DNA of 64,000 bases. Source: Gilvirhabdus luticola (GTDB lineage: Bacteria; Bacteroidota; Bacteroidia; Flavobacteriales; Flavobacteriaceae). Numbering within the stretch: the stretch's first letter is position 1; each line of letters starts with the position of its first letter. Positions 8,354 through 17,534 of the stretch are shown here, piece after piece. Below the pieces are notes generated by a model, which did not search any database, was not told the origin of the DNA, and worked only from the letters and a program-made list of their open reading frames with translations. The translations under genes were made by a program, and so were the position numbers. Location: the NCBI RefSeq assembly GCF_032583975.1, contig NZ_JAWHTF010000003.1; one strand, given 5' to 3'.

Positions 8354-8363
8354 TTTTGTTTTT
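8327..8363 (+). terminator. Intrinsic terminator downstream of dnaJ
   Basis: An 11-bp stem with one G-U pair (about 8327-8337 with 8343-8353) is followed by TTTTGTTTTT. It lies 128 bp beyond the dnaJ stop codon. Confidence 0.75.
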
Positions 8364-8455
8364 ATATAAATTTCTTAAATATATGCTACTTCAATTCATG
8401 TTAGCTCTAATACATTTAATATCTTTACCAATCATTTGTTAACCAAATAAAAAGT

Positions 8456-9382
8456 ATGAGTAACTTATTAGAAGCCACTTCAGTTTCTAAAAAATTTGGA
8501 GATTTTACTGCTTTAAACAATGTTTCTATTTCTGTTCCAAGAGGTAGTATTTTTGGTCTGTTAGGCCCAAATGGAGCAGGCAAAACCACACTTATTAGAA
8601 TAATTAACCAAATAACTATGCCAGACACAGGTAGTGTTATGTTAGACGGTGAAATATTAAATCCTATCCATATTAAAGATATTGGATATTTGCCAGAAGA
8701 AAGAGGTTTATATAAATCTATGAAAGTTGGAGAGCAAGCATTGTATCTTGCACAACTAAAGGGGCTACATAAAACAGAAGCAAAAAAACGATTAAAATAT
8801 TGGTTTGACCGTCTTGAAATAGGTGACTGGTGGAATAAGAAAATCCAAGAACTATCTAAAGGAATGGCACAAAAAATACAGTTTGTTGTAACCGTATTAC
8901 ATGAACCAAAGCTTTTAATTTTTGATGAACCTTTTTCAGGGTTCGATCCAATAAATGCCAACTTAATTAAAGATGAAATATTACGTTTAAAAAATAATGG
9001 AGCAACTGTGATTTTTTCGACTCACAGAATGGAATCTGTCGAAGAGCTTTGTGATCATATTGCATTGTTACACAAATCTAACAAAATCCTTGATGGCAAT
9101 CTTCAGGATATTAAAAGGCAATATAAAACGAATACTTACGAAGTTGGAATTAAGGCTAAAGATAAAAGAGAACTTACCGAAATTATTGCAGAAAAGTTTC
9201 AAGTATCTCTTACCGATTTTAAATCATTGAACAACGAATTAAAACTTAATGTTAAGCTTACAGAGAAAGATACTCCAAACGATTTGCTGAAATTTTTATC
9301 TACAAAAGGTGAGGTATCTCATTTTGTAGAACTTATACCTACAGCAAATGATATTTTTATCCAAACCGTTAAGAATAATTAA
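8456..9382 (+). CDS. ABC transporter ATP-binding protein, NatA-like
   Basis: A 308-residue ABC ATPase. Walker A GPNGAGKT is at 37-44, the Q-loop region around NQITMPDTG, the signature LSKGMAQK at about 134-141, and Walker B LLIFDEPFSGFDP at about 156-168. The switch histidine is in STHRMES. A C-terminal DUF4162-like extension of about 80 residues marks the NatA/YhaQ-type exporter group. It is the first gene of a tight operon; the partner permease starts 2 nt after its stop. The substrate is unknown: NatAB exports sodium in Bacillus, but nothing in this sequence fixes that here. Confidence 0.92.
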   Translation: MSNLLEATSVSKKFGDFTALNNVSISVPRGSIFGLLGPNGAGKTTLIRIINQITMPDTGSVMLDGEILNPIHIKDIGYLPEERGLYKSMKVGEQALYLAQLKGLHKTEAKKRLKYWFDRLEIGDWWNKKIQELSKGMAQKIQFVVTVLHEPKLLIFDEPFSGFDPINANLIKDEILRLKNNGATVIFSTHRMESVEELCDHIALLHKSNKILDGNLQDIKRQYKTNTYEVGIKAKDKRELTEIIAEKFQVSLTDFKSLNNELKLNVKLTEKDTPNDLLKFLSTKGEVSHFVELIPTANDIFIQTVKNN

Positions 9383-9384
9383 TC

Positions 9385-10692
9385 ATGAATCATCTTTCAC
9401 TTATAATAAAACGAGAGTATTTAACTAAAGTTAAGAATAAAGCATTCTTAATTATGACTGTTTTGAGTCCTCTCATCTTCATTGCTCTTATTGCTGTTGT
9501 AGCATATTTATCTCAATTAAATAATGATAAAGAAAGAACTATCTCTGTTTTAGACGAATCGGGATTAGTTATGGATGTATTTAAAAACACGGAAAACATG
9601 ACCTATCATGTTTTGCAAAACATGTCATTGAATGATGCGAAAGCTTTAGTAAAGGAGAATAGTAATTATGGATTGCTGTACATATCAAGAGTAAATGACT
9701 TGGATTCAACCTCTAATAATGTTAAATTTTATTCAGAAGATTCACCTTCATTAACTATTATTACTGAATTAGAATCTAAAATTGAAAAAAAACTTACCGA
9801 TATTAAACTTCAACACAAAGGTGTTGACCTCAAGAAAATAGAAGAGTCTAAAACTAATATTAGTATAGAACAGGAGAGTTTTAGTGGTGAAAAAACCTCA
9901 AAAGCAGGAAGCATCATGAAAATTGCTTTTGGAGGTATTGCAGGTTATTTGTTGTTTATGTTTATTATTATATATGGTAACATGATTATGCGTAGTGTTA
10001 TAGAAGAAAAGACAAGCAGAATTGTAGAAGTAATCATTTCGTCTGTAAAGCCAATTCAGTTGATGTTAGGTAAGATTATTGGGACCTCTTTAGCAGGAAT
10101 TACACAATTTATTATTTGGATCATTTTAGGAGGTGTTTTAATGGTTATTGTATCGGCAATTTTTGGCATAGATATGACTCAATCTCCTCAACAAGAAATG
10201 ATACAACAAGCTATGATTAATGAAGGAGCTCAAGCCGAAATCCAATTATTATTCACGGAGTTTGTTAATATGCCAATTTCAAATTTAATAATAGCATTTA
10301 TACTCTTTTTTATTGGTGGCTATTTAATGTACAGCTCGCTATATGCTGCAATAGGAGCTGCAGTAGATAACGAAACAGATACTCAACAATTCCTTTTACC
10401 AATTTTAATGCCGTTAATTTTAGCAGTTTACATTGGCATTTTTACAGTTATAGAAGATCCACATGGTACAGTTTCAACTGTATTTTCGTTTATTCCTTTA
10501 ACCTCGCCAGTGGTTATGCTAATGCGAATACCTTTTGGTGTCCCTTTATGGCAGCAATTGGTATCATTATTGCTTTTATTTGGTACATTTATGTTCACCG
10601 TTTGGTTTGCAGCAAAAGTATATCGTGTAGGTATTTTAATGTATGGCAAAAAGCCAAGTTATAAAGAACTCATAAAATGGATAAAGTATTAA
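9385..10692 (+). CDS. ABC-2 type permease, NatB-like
   Basis: A 435-residue membrane protein of the ABC-2 family. One N-terminal membrane helix (about 21-41) is followed by a large extracytoplasmic domain (about 45-175) and then at least five helices in the C-terminal half. The conserved RSVIEEKTSRIVEVIISSVKP-type coupling segment lies after the second helix and contacts the ATPase. The topology matches NatB/YhaP exporters. It starts 2 nt after the ATPase gene and is followed 1 nt later by the MscS-family gene, so all four genes of this operon are likely to be transcribed together. Confidence 0.9.
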   Translation: MNHLSLIIKREYLTKVKNKAFLIMTVLSPLIFIALIAVVAYLSQLNNDKERTISVLDESGLVMDVFKNTENMTYHVLQNMSLNDAKALVKENSNYGLLYISRVNDLDSTSNNVKFYSEDSPSLTIITELESKIEKKLTDIKLQHKGVDLKKIEESKTNISIEQESFSGEKTSKAGSIMKIAFGGIAGYLLFMFIIIYGNMIMRSVIEEKTSRIVEVIISSVKPIQLMLGKIIGTSLAGITQFIIWIILGGVLMVIVSAIFGIDMTQSPQQEMIQQAMINEGAQAEIQLLFTEFVNMPISNLIIAFILFFIGGYLMYSSLYAAIGAAVDNETDTQQFLLPILMPLILAVYIGIFTVIEDPHGTVSTVFSFIPLTSPVVMLMRIPFGVPLWQQLVSLLLLFGTFMFTVWFAAKVYRVGILMYGKKPSYKELIKWIKY

Positions 10693-10693
10693 A

Positions 10694-11581
10694 ATGCAAC
10701 AAGAAGAATTAAAAAAAATAGAAGAAACAATAGTTGAAAGTTCGTTTTGGGAGAAAACAAAGGAAATACTCAATACTCATTACGATTTTTCTAGTGACAT
10801 AAGCATTTCGGTTAAAGAAGTATTAATCGCGATTACAGTTATTTTTATTACCTCTTTAATTTTAAGGTTTATTTACAAGTTGATAACCAGAAGATTACCA
10901 GAAGATGACAAAACTAAATTCAATGTCGTTTATAGCTATTTTAAATGGTTTGTTTATTTAGTCATTCTACTTATTACACTAGATGCGGTTGGTGTTAATG
11001 TAACAGCAATATTTGCTGCCTCTGCAGCTTTACTTATAGGTATTGGTTTAGCATTGCAAACACTATTTCAGGATATCATTTCAGGAGTATTTATTTTAGT
11101 TGACCAAACAGTTCATGTAGGAGATATTATAGAAATTGAAGGAAAAATTGGTAGAGTAGAAGAAATTAAATTAAGAACAACCAGAGCAGTTACTATTGAT
11201 AACAAAGTGTTAGTTATTCCAAATCATTTGTATTTAACAAATAGTTTATACAATTGGACACAAAATGGTACGACTACAAGAGAAAGTGTTGAGGTTGGTG
11301 TAGCTTATGGAAGTGATGTAGAGCTGGTAAAAACCTTATTATTGAAAGTTGCTTCAGATAATAAGAAGGTACTTAAAGAACCTGCACCTACTGTACTTTT
11401 TACTGCGTTTGCTGACAGTTCACTAAATTTTAAACTAGTTGTAACATTAGACGATAGCTTTCAGGCGCATATGCCAAAAAGCGAGTTAAGATTTGCAATT
11501 GATAAAGTTTTCAGGGAAAACAACATTAGTATTCCATTCCCACAAAGAGATATTCACATTATAGAACAAAAGAAATCCTAA
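10694..11581 (+). CDS. MscS-family mechanosensitive channel
   Basis: A 295-residue small-conductance mechanosensitive channel homologue. Three membrane helices are visible at about 43-65, 83-105 and 110-132. The third is the pore-lining Ala/Gly-rich helix (AASAALLIGIGLALQTLFQD). It is followed by the beta domain (GDIIEIEGKIGRVEEIKLRTT, then the VIPNHLYLT element) and the alpha/beta cage domain at the C-terminus. Such channels open under membrane tension to release osmolytes. Its position between an exporter and a response regulator suggests a shared envelope or osmotic stress role, which is inference from gene order only. Confidence 0.93.
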   Translation: MQQEELKKIEETIVESSFWEKTKEILNTHYDFSSDISISVKEVLIAITVIFITSLILRFIYKLITRRLPEDDKTKFNVVYSYFKWFVYLVILLITLDAVGVNVTAIFAASAALLIGIGLALQTLFQDIISGVFILVDQTVHVGDIIEIEGKIGRVEEIKLRTTRAVTIDNKVLVIPNHLYLTNSLYNWTQNGTTTRESVEVGVAYGSDVELVKTLLLKVASDNKKVLKEPAPTVLFTAFADSSLNFKLVVTLDDSFQAHMPKSELRFAIDKVFRENNISIPFPQRDIHIIEQKKS

Positions 11582-11584
11582 AAA

Positions 11585-12748
11585 ATGGCAAAAATATTGG
11601 TTATAGAAGATGAGGCTGCAATACGACGAGTATTAGTAAAAATACTTTCAGAAGAAAGTGATAAATATGAAGTTGATGAAGCAGAAGATGGTCTTATAGG
11701 AGTTGACAAAATTAAAAAAGATGATTTTGATTTGGTATTGTGTGATATCAAAATGCCAAAAATGGATGGTGTAGAAGTTTTAGAAGCTGTTAAAAAATTA
11801 AAACCAGAAATACCAATTGTAATGATCTCTGGCCATGGCGATTTGGATACTGCTGTAAACACCATGCGGCTTGGAGCGTTTGATTACATCTCAAAACCAC
11901 CAGATTTAAATAGATTATTAAATACCGTTAGAAATGCTTTAGATAAAAAAGAACTTGTAGTTGAAAATACTTTACTTAAAAGAAAAGTAAGTAAGAACTA
12001 TGAAATGATCGGTGAAAGCGAAGCTATTTCTAAAATAAAAAATATCATTGAGAAAGTAGCACATACTGATGCTAGAGTTTTGGTGACAGGTCCAAATGGA
12101 ACGGGAAAAGAACTCGTTGCACATTGGTTGCACCAAAAGAGTGAAAGAGCCAAAGGTCCTATGATAGAAGTCAACTGTGCCGCAATTCCAAGCGAATTGA
12201 TAGAAAGTGAATTATTTGGCCATGTTAAGGGAGCTTTTACAAGTGCCAATAAAGATAGAGCTGGTAAGTTTGAAGCTGCTAATGGAGGAACTATCTTTTT
12301 GGATGAAATAGGAGATATGAGTTTGTCTGCACAGGCAAAAGTTTTGAGAGCTTTACAGGAAAATAAAATTCAACGTGTTGGTAGCGATAAAGATATAAAA
12401 GTTAATGTAAGAGTTATAGCTGCTACCAATAAGAACCTTAAGAAGGAAATAGAAGATGGAAAATTCAGAGAAGATCTTTATCACAGACTTGCCGTAATTT
12501 TAATTGAAGTTCCTGCTCTAAATGAAAGACGAGATGACATTCCACTTTTAGTCAACTATTTTTGTAACAAAATAGCTTCAGAGCAAGGAACAACTGTAAA
12601 AACTTTTACTGAAAAAGCCATAAAATTATTACAAGAGTATGATTGGACAGGAAATATCAGGGAATTAAGAAATGTGGTAGAACGCTTGATTATTTTAGGA
12701 GGTAAGGAGGTTAACGAAGAAGATGTAAAACTCTTTGCCAGTAAATAG
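11585..12748 (+). CDS. NtrC-type response regulator lacking DNA-binding domain
   Basis: A 387-residue protein with a receiver domain at about 1-120 (acidic pocket E8/D9, phospho-acceptor D54 in LCDIKMPKMDG, conserved Lys in SKPPD) and a sigma-54-type AAA+ ATPase domain at about 140-375. Walker A is GPNGTGKE and Walker B is GTIFLDEIGD. The sigma-54 contacting loop reads GAFTSA instead of the usual GAFTGA. The protein ends right after the AAA+ C-subdomain (RELRNVVERLI), with no Fis-type helix-turn-helix, so it is shorter than the usual 440-480 residues. No sensor kinase lies nearby. The stop codon directly abuts that of the convergent gene, so no downstream coding sequence is missing by frameshift. 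Confidence 0.9.
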   Translation: MAKILVIEDEAAIRRVLVKILSEESDKYEVDEAEDGLIGVDKIKKDDFDLVLCDIKMPKMDGVEVLEAVKKLKPEIPIVMISGHGDLDTAVNTMRLGAFDYISKPPDLNRLLNTVRNALDKKELVVENTLLKRKVSKNYEMIGESEAISKIKNIIEKVAHTDARVLVTGPNGTGKELVAHWLHQKSERAKGPMIEVNCAAIPSELIESELFGHVKGAFTSANKDRAGKFEAANGGTIFLDEIGDMSLSAQAKVLRALQENKIQRVGSDKDIKVNVRVIAATNKNLKKEIEDGKFREDLYHRLAVILIEVPALNERRDDIPLLVNYFCNKIASEQGTTVKTFTEKAIKLLQEYDWTGNIRELRNVVERLIILGGKEVNEEDVKLFASK

Positions 12749-13963
12749 CTAAATGCCAAATTCAATACTAATTCCGGTTTGAATATCCGGATTATTATTC
12801 AAGGTTAAATCTTGTTGTAGATATAATGTAGTTGTAATCTTTCTTGTAAAAGAATACATCAACGTCCAATAATTATTGTTCCTAAATAAATGTGAAACTC
12901 CAGTAAACCAAGACTTTTCGGTGACACCATTCCGAATAGGTATGATATAATCATATTCATTTTTCTTGTTTAAGCTAGTTTGCATATAAAAATCTGCACC
13001 AAATGAATGTGTTGTTTTTCCTTTTGAAATAAAACTATATTCTATTATAGTTTCCAAATTTCCAATAAAATTGTTGTTGCCAAAATCAAGATTATTATCT
13101 TTTAAGTCAATTAATCCTTTACGAAGAACTCCTAAATTTACGCCTAAATTAAATGAACTTAAATTATTTATACGATAATTTTTGATTGCATTTACGGACA
13201 AACCAAAATCTATTGAAGTATTATATTGAGAAAGATTAATGCCCATGTGAGTACCAAAATTAATCTGAAATATATTGCTTTGACCAATAAAGTTTTCAGG
13301 ATAAAAGTAGTAGCTGGTTTCTATGCCACCGAAAACAAAATCTCCTTTTTTTAGTTCTAAAGTATTTTCGTTTCTATCTTTATAAATAATACCAGCATTG
13401 TTCAAACCAAATAATTTTCGACCAAAAGGATCATCACCTCCTGCAATCTTTTCATGAAACCATTCTATAAATTCATCTCCAGTGAGAGCAGTAAATGGCA
13501 GTTTTCCATTAGATAGAATATATGTTCTAATTCCAATATTGAGTTCCTGATTTTTTGCTAGTGGTAAAGTAGTCTTTATTCTAAATCCTTTTATAACACC
13601 ATCAAACTGTAGTTCATAGGTTTTTGCATCAAGGGATTCTTCATTAAAAGCAAATTCTCTTTTATGCCATGGAATACCTTTTGCTTTGTCTCTGTCCTCT
13701 TGGTTATTAGGAATATATACATCTATAGGTGCTGCCCAAACATTACCACTCTCTATTCCAATCATTAGTGCTAGGTTTTTTGAAGCACTAGTTTTAAAAT
13801 TTCCTTGGAGTCTGGAAAAGAAAATTCCAAAAGGGTGAGTAGATAGGATACTAGGTTTTATTATTCCATTCTTTTGAAATACAAATGTTGTGTCGGAAAC
13901 TTGAGAAAATGTTATGTTATAATTGATAAAAAAAATTAAGGTTAGTAAAAATTTGGTCTTCAT
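12749..13963 (-). CDS. Probable outer-membrane beta-barrel protein, unknown
   Basis: A 404-residue exported protein with a cleavable signal peptide of about 20 residues ending FSQ. The mature part is rich in alternating hydrophobic/polar strands with aromatic girdle residues, and its last strand ends in a hydrophobic residue (GISIEFGI), as expected for an outer-membrane beta-barrel. I do not recognise a named family and no ligand motif is visible. It is convergent with the response regulator, the two stop codons touching. It may be a single-gene unit; the 134-residue exported protein upstream on the same strand is 90 bp away. Confidence 0.65.
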   Translation of the reverse strand: MKTKFLLTLIFFINYNITFSQVSDTTFVFQKNGIIKPSILSTHPFGIFFSRLQGNFKTSASKNLALMIGIESGNVWAAPIDVYIPNNQEDRDKAKGIPWHKREFAFNEESLDAKTYELQFDGVIKGFRIKTTLPLAKNQELNIGIRTYILSNGKLPFTALTGDEFIEWFHEKIAGGDDPFGRKLFGLNNAGIIYKDRNENTLELKKGDFVFGGIETSYYFYPENFIGQSNIFQINFGTHMGINLSQYNTSIDFGLSVNAIKNYRINNLSSFNLGVNLGVLRKGLIDLKDNNLDFGNNNFIGNLETIIEYSFISKGKTTHSFGADFYMQTSLNKKNEYDYIIPIRNGVTEKSWFTGVSHLFRNNNYWTLMYSFTRKITTTLYLQQDLTLNNNPDIQTGISIEFGI

Positions 13964-14053
13964 TTACCCGTAATTACATAAAATTTTTGGATGTTAAGAT
14001 AACAAAAAAGCTCACATTAATATTAATGAGAATTTTAACTTTAGTTTTTAACA

Positions 14054-14458
14054 CTAATTATCTGCTGTTACTTTATTTTCAGTCGTAGCTTCTAATTCAG
14101 TACACAACTCAAATTCGTTTATCGCTTCTTTGGCCAGATCTCTAGCCCTTTTTACATAAAATCTACCGTCTTCATTAGTTACGGAACTTTCAACATTACT
14201 TAATAATTCTACTATGTCATAGCTATAATTATATGCTTTTTCGCATCCACAAGATTTTAATTTAGCTTTTGTTCTTATAAATGCTTCCAATGATCGGTTA
14301 GACCAATATTTTAAATGATCTAAATTGTTTGATGCATATGCAGTCTTTACATGAGAATATGCATAAACCACATCCGAATTGGCATCAGAGCAGTTTGTTT
14401 GACTATGAGATTGTAAATAAAAGGAAATAAGTAAGAAAAATAATGGCTTTATTTTCAT
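14054..14458 (-). CDS. Small exported protein, unknown function
   Basis: A 134-residue protein with an N-terminal signal peptide (about 19 residues, ending SHSQ) and a mainly helical mature region. Four cysteines are visible, including a CGC pair in KSCGCEKAY and one near each end of the mature domain, so disulfides in the periplasm are plausible. No family is recognised. It sits upstream of the outer-membrane protein gene on the same strand with a 90-bp gap; whether they are functionally linked cannot be told. Confidence 0.6.
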   Translation of the reverse strand: MKIKPLFFLLISFYLQSHSQTNCSDANSDVVYAYSHVKTAYASNNLDHLKYWSNRSLEAFIRTKAKLKSCGCEKAYNYSYDIVELLSNVESSVTNEDGRFYVKRARDLAKEAINEFELCTELEATTENKVTADN

Positions 14459-14581
14459 AGTATTTGAGGTTTTATAACATTAAGTAGGTGTTCGAAAATA
14501 ACAAAAAAAATGAAATAGACATATTTTTAATAGAGTTTATTGTTTTAGTATATTTATAACTTATTCTATTAAACACTATAA

Positions 14582-15463
14582 ATGAGGCCAATTACACCCG
14601 ATAATTTTATTGTCAAGAAGCAAATTTCATTAGCAAATCAAAAAACAACATACAATTTGGATGTTGATGAAAAAACAGTAAAAAAAGAACTAAAAACAGT
14701 AAGACAAAAGTTAGGGAAGATACAGGATACTATATATGCTCACGACAAATATTCTGTTTTAATATGTTTGCAGGGTATGGATACTTCTGGAAAGGATAGT
14801 CTCATTAGAGAAGTATTTAAAGATTTTAATGCTAGAGGAGTAGAGGTTCATAGTTTTAAGGTTCCCACAGATTTAGAATTAGGGCATGACTATCTTTGGA
14901 GACACTATATTGCTCTTCCAGCTAGAGGAAAATTTGGAGTTTTTAACAGAACACATTACGAAAATGTATTGGTAACTAGAGTTCATCCCGGCTATATATT
15001 AGGTGAAAATATTCCGAGTATTAATTCTTTGGAAGATATAAACGAAGATTTTTGGAATTCTCGCTTTCAACAAATTAATAACTTCGAAAAACATATTGAT
15101 GAAAATGGAACTATTATTTTTAAATTTTTCTTGAACCTTTCAAAAAGTGAACAAAAGAATAGATTGTTAAGACGACTTAATAAACAGGAAAAAAATTGGA
15201 AGTTTTCGGCTGACGATTTGAAAGAGCGTAAACTTTGGGATAAATATCAAGACTGTTATGAAGATGCTATTAACAGAACTTCAAAACCACATGCACCTTG
15301 GTATATCATTCCAGCTGATGATAAAGCAACAGCACGTTACATAGTTGCAAAAATTCTTTTTGATACATTAAGTACATATGAAGATATAAAAGAACCAGAA
15401 CTTGATGAAGAAACCAAAGCCAATATTCATTTATATAAAGAGCAATTAAATTCTGAAGAATAG
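14582..15463 (+). CDS. ppk2: Polyphosphate kinase 2 family protein
   Basis: A 293-residue PPK2-family phosphotransferase that moves phosphate between polyphosphate and nucleotides. Walker A GMDTSGKD is at 65-72. The lid and acidic segments FNRTHYENVLVTRVHPG and FKFFLNLSKSEQKNRLLRR match the polyphosphate:nucleotide phosphotransferase subfamily, and APWYIIPADDK is the conserved segment after the lid. The length fits a single-domain PPK2. Whether it prefers AMP, ADP or GDP cannot be decided by reading. It stands alone, with about 120 bp of AT-rich upstream sequence in which no clear promoter was found. Confidence 0.92.
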   Translation: MRPITPDNFIVKKQISLANQKTTYNLDVDEKTVKKELKTVRQKLGKIQDTIYAHDKYSVLICLQGMDTSGKDSLIREVFKDFNARGVEVHSFKVPTDLELGHDYLWRHYIALPARGKFGVFNRTHYENVLVTRVHPGYILGENIPSINSLEDINEDFWNSRFQQINNFEKHIDENGTIIFKFFLNLSKSEQKNRLLRRLNKQEKNWKFSADDLKERKLWDKYQDCYEDAINRTSKPHAPWYIIPADDKATARYIVAKILFDTLSTYEDIKEPELDEETKANIHLYKEQLNSEE

Positions 15464-15541
15464 ACTCTGCGAAGCAATTTTATGATTTCTTTAAATGAAT
15501 CTTAACTTAATAAACCTATTTTTAAACCTCAAAAAAAATCA

Positions 15542-16945
15542 ATGAAATTAGTAAAATACCTATTACTTGTATTAGTATCCATTCAAGTAAATTCTCAATC
15601 CGATGCTGAAGTTTTAGAAAAAATTTATAAAGCGTCTTTGACTTATGGGAAAAGCTATGAATGGCTAGATTATTTGTCTAATCAAATTGGAAGTAGATTG
15701 TCAGGCTCGTTGGGAGCGGAAAAGGCTGTGGAATGGGGAAAAGCAGAATTGGATTCTTTAGGTTTGGATAAAGTTTGGTTACAACCAGTAATGGTTCCAA
15801 AATGGATAAGAGGAGCAAAAGAATATGCTTTTATTGAAACTAAATCAGGAAGAACAACAACAGTAAATATTTGTGCTTTAGGAGGTTCGGTTGCAACACC
15901 TGCATTAGGAATCAAAGCAAATATAGTCGAGGTACATGATTTTGAAGAATTAGCAGATTTGGGCGAAGATAATATTAAGGGCAAGATTGTTTTTTACAAC
16001 AGACCAATGCAACCTGATATAATAAACACTTTTGAAGCTTATGGTGGCTGTGTAAATCAAAGATACAAAGGCGCAATAGAAGCATCAAAATATGGTGCTG
16101 TTGGTGTTATTGTTCGCTCCATGAATTTACGTTTAGACGATTTGCCACATACAGGAAGTATGACGTATGAGAATTTATCAGTTTCAAAAAGAATTCCTTC
16201 TGCAGCTATAAGTACTAATGATGCAGAAATGTTAAGTAGTATGTTGGCATTGGATAAAAATATTAAGTTCTATTTTAAGCAATCTTGTAAGCAATTGGCA
16301 GATGTACAATCTTACAACGTTATCGGCGAAATAAGAGGAAGTGAATTCCCTAATGAATATATTATAGTTGGTGGTCATTTAGATTCTTGGGATTTAGGAG
16401 ATGGTTCACACGACGATGGTGCAGGCATAGTACAATCTATGGAAGTTTTAAGGTTAATGAAAGAATTAAATATAAACCCAAAAAGAAGTATTAGAGTAGT
16501 GATGTTTATGAACGAAGAAAACGGATTACGAGGCGCCACTAAATATGCCGAAGTAGCTAAAAGTAAAAATGAAAATCATGTCTTTGCCCTGGAAAGTGAT
16601 GCAGGAGGCTTTACTCCGCGAGGCTTTAGTTTTGAATGTAGTGATGCTGTTTATAACAAAGTTCTGGCATGGAAACCTTTATTTGAACCCTATTTAATTC
16701 ATCATTTTGTTAAAGGCGGAAGTGGAGCTGATGTAGGGCCTTTAAAATCTGACACCACTGTTTTGGCTGGATTGAGACCAGACACACAACGATACTTTGA
16801 TCATCATCATGCAAGTAATGACACATTTGATGCTATTAACAAGCGTGAGTTAGAATTAGGAGCAGCTTCGATGACTTCTTTGATCTATCTATTTGATAAG
16901 TATGGAACCTCGTCAATATCAAATCAAGAACAAATAAAAAATTAA
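15542..16945 (+). CDS. Secreted M28-family aminopeptidase
   Basis: A 467-residue exported metallopeptidase with a signal peptide (about 1-18, ending NSQS). A protease-associated (PA) insert covers about 115-235, and the M28 catalytic domain covers about 255-455. All expected zinc and catalytic residues are visible: His in GGHLDSWD, Asp in SHDDGAG, the Glu pair in NEENG, Asp in ESDAGG and His in FDHHHASND. It resembles the carboxypeptidase Q/PGCP-like group, which cleaves dipeptides in the periplasm or outside the cell. It leads a three-gene operon with a DinB-like and a glyoxalase-fold protein (4-nt gap, then 1-nt overlap). Confidence 0.92.
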   Translation: MKLVKYLLLVLVSIQVNSQSDAEVLEKIYKASLTYGKSYEWLDYLSNQIGSRLSGSLGAEKAVEWGKAELDSLGLDKVWLQPVMVPKWIRGAKEYAFIETKSGRTTTVNICALGGSVATPALGIKANIVEVHDFEELADLGEDNIKGKIVFYNRPMQPDIINTFEAYGGCVNQRYKGAIEASKYGAVGVIVRSMNLRLDDLPHTGSMTYENLSVSKRIPSAAISTNDAEMLSSMLALDKNIKFYFKQSCKQLADVQSYNVIGEIRGSEFPNEYIIVGGHLDSWDLGDGSHDDGAGIVQSMEVLRLMKELNINPKRSIRVVMFMNEENGLRGATKYAEVAKSKNENHVFALESDAGGFTPRGFSFECSDAVYNKVLAWKPLFEPYLIHHFVKGGSGADVGPLKSDTTVLAGLRPDTQRYFDHHHASNDTFDAINKRELELGAASMTSLIYLFDKYGTSSISNQEQIKN

Positions 16946-16949
16946 TACC

Positions 16950-17534
16950 ATGAATAAAGTCACACTTTTTCTTTCAATTTTAATATCTATAAATATGTAC
17001 TCTCAAGCAAATTCAGAAGAACTACCATATTATCAAATTCCAGATAATCCAGAATCGTATACAGCAGGAGCAGTAGCTGCAAGAATGATTGATGGGCTTG
17101 GTTTTAGATATTATTGGACAACAGAAAATTTGAGAGATGAAGACCTAGCATACAGGCCTAATGATGATGCGCGTACTACTGCCGAAACAATAGATCATAT
17201 TTATGGTCTGTCTAAAGTTATTGTAAATTCTACATTACAAAAGCCTAATATAAGAACTGATGAACCAGAAATGACATTTGCTGAAAAGCGAAAAAAAACA
17301 TTGGAAAATATTAAAACAGCCGCAGATATTTTAAGGCAAAATAATGACCTATCTGAATATAAAATAGTTTTTCAAAGAGATGACCAAAGTTCTGAATATC
17401 CTTTCTGGAATAACATTAACGGTCCAATAGCTGATGCGCTTTGGCATTGCGGTCAAGTGGTGTTACTTCGTAGGTCTTCAGGTAACCCATTCAATTCTAA
17501 AGTAAGTGTATTTCAAGGTAAATTGAGAGAATAA
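16950..17534 (+). CDS. Exported DinB-like protein
   Basis: A 194-residue protein with a signal peptide (about 1-18, ending MYSQ) and a DinB/YfiT-like four-helix domain. Candidate metal ligands are the histidine in ETIDHIYGLSK and the one in DALWHCGQVV. DinB-fold proteins are often metal-dependent thiol transferases, and most are cytoplasmic; export is less usual but does occur in Bacteroidota. It starts 4 nt after the M28 peptidase and overlaps the following glyoxalase-fold gene by one base. The function is not known. Confidence 0.8.
   Translation: MNKVTLFLSILISINMYSQANSEELPYYQIPDNPESYTAGAVAARMIDGLGFRYYWTTENLRDEDLAYRPNDDARTTAETIDHIYGLSKVIVNSTLQKPNIRTDEPEMTFAEKRKKTLENIKTAADILRQNNDLSEYKIVFQRDDQSSEYPFWNNINGPIADALWHCGQVVLLRRSSGNPFNSKVSVFQGKLRE

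Noticed and set aside
8425..8961. 178-codon open frame antisense to the NatA-like ATPase
   Set aside because: The sense-strand gene has all ABC motifs and sits in a tight operon; the antisense product has no recognisable domain.
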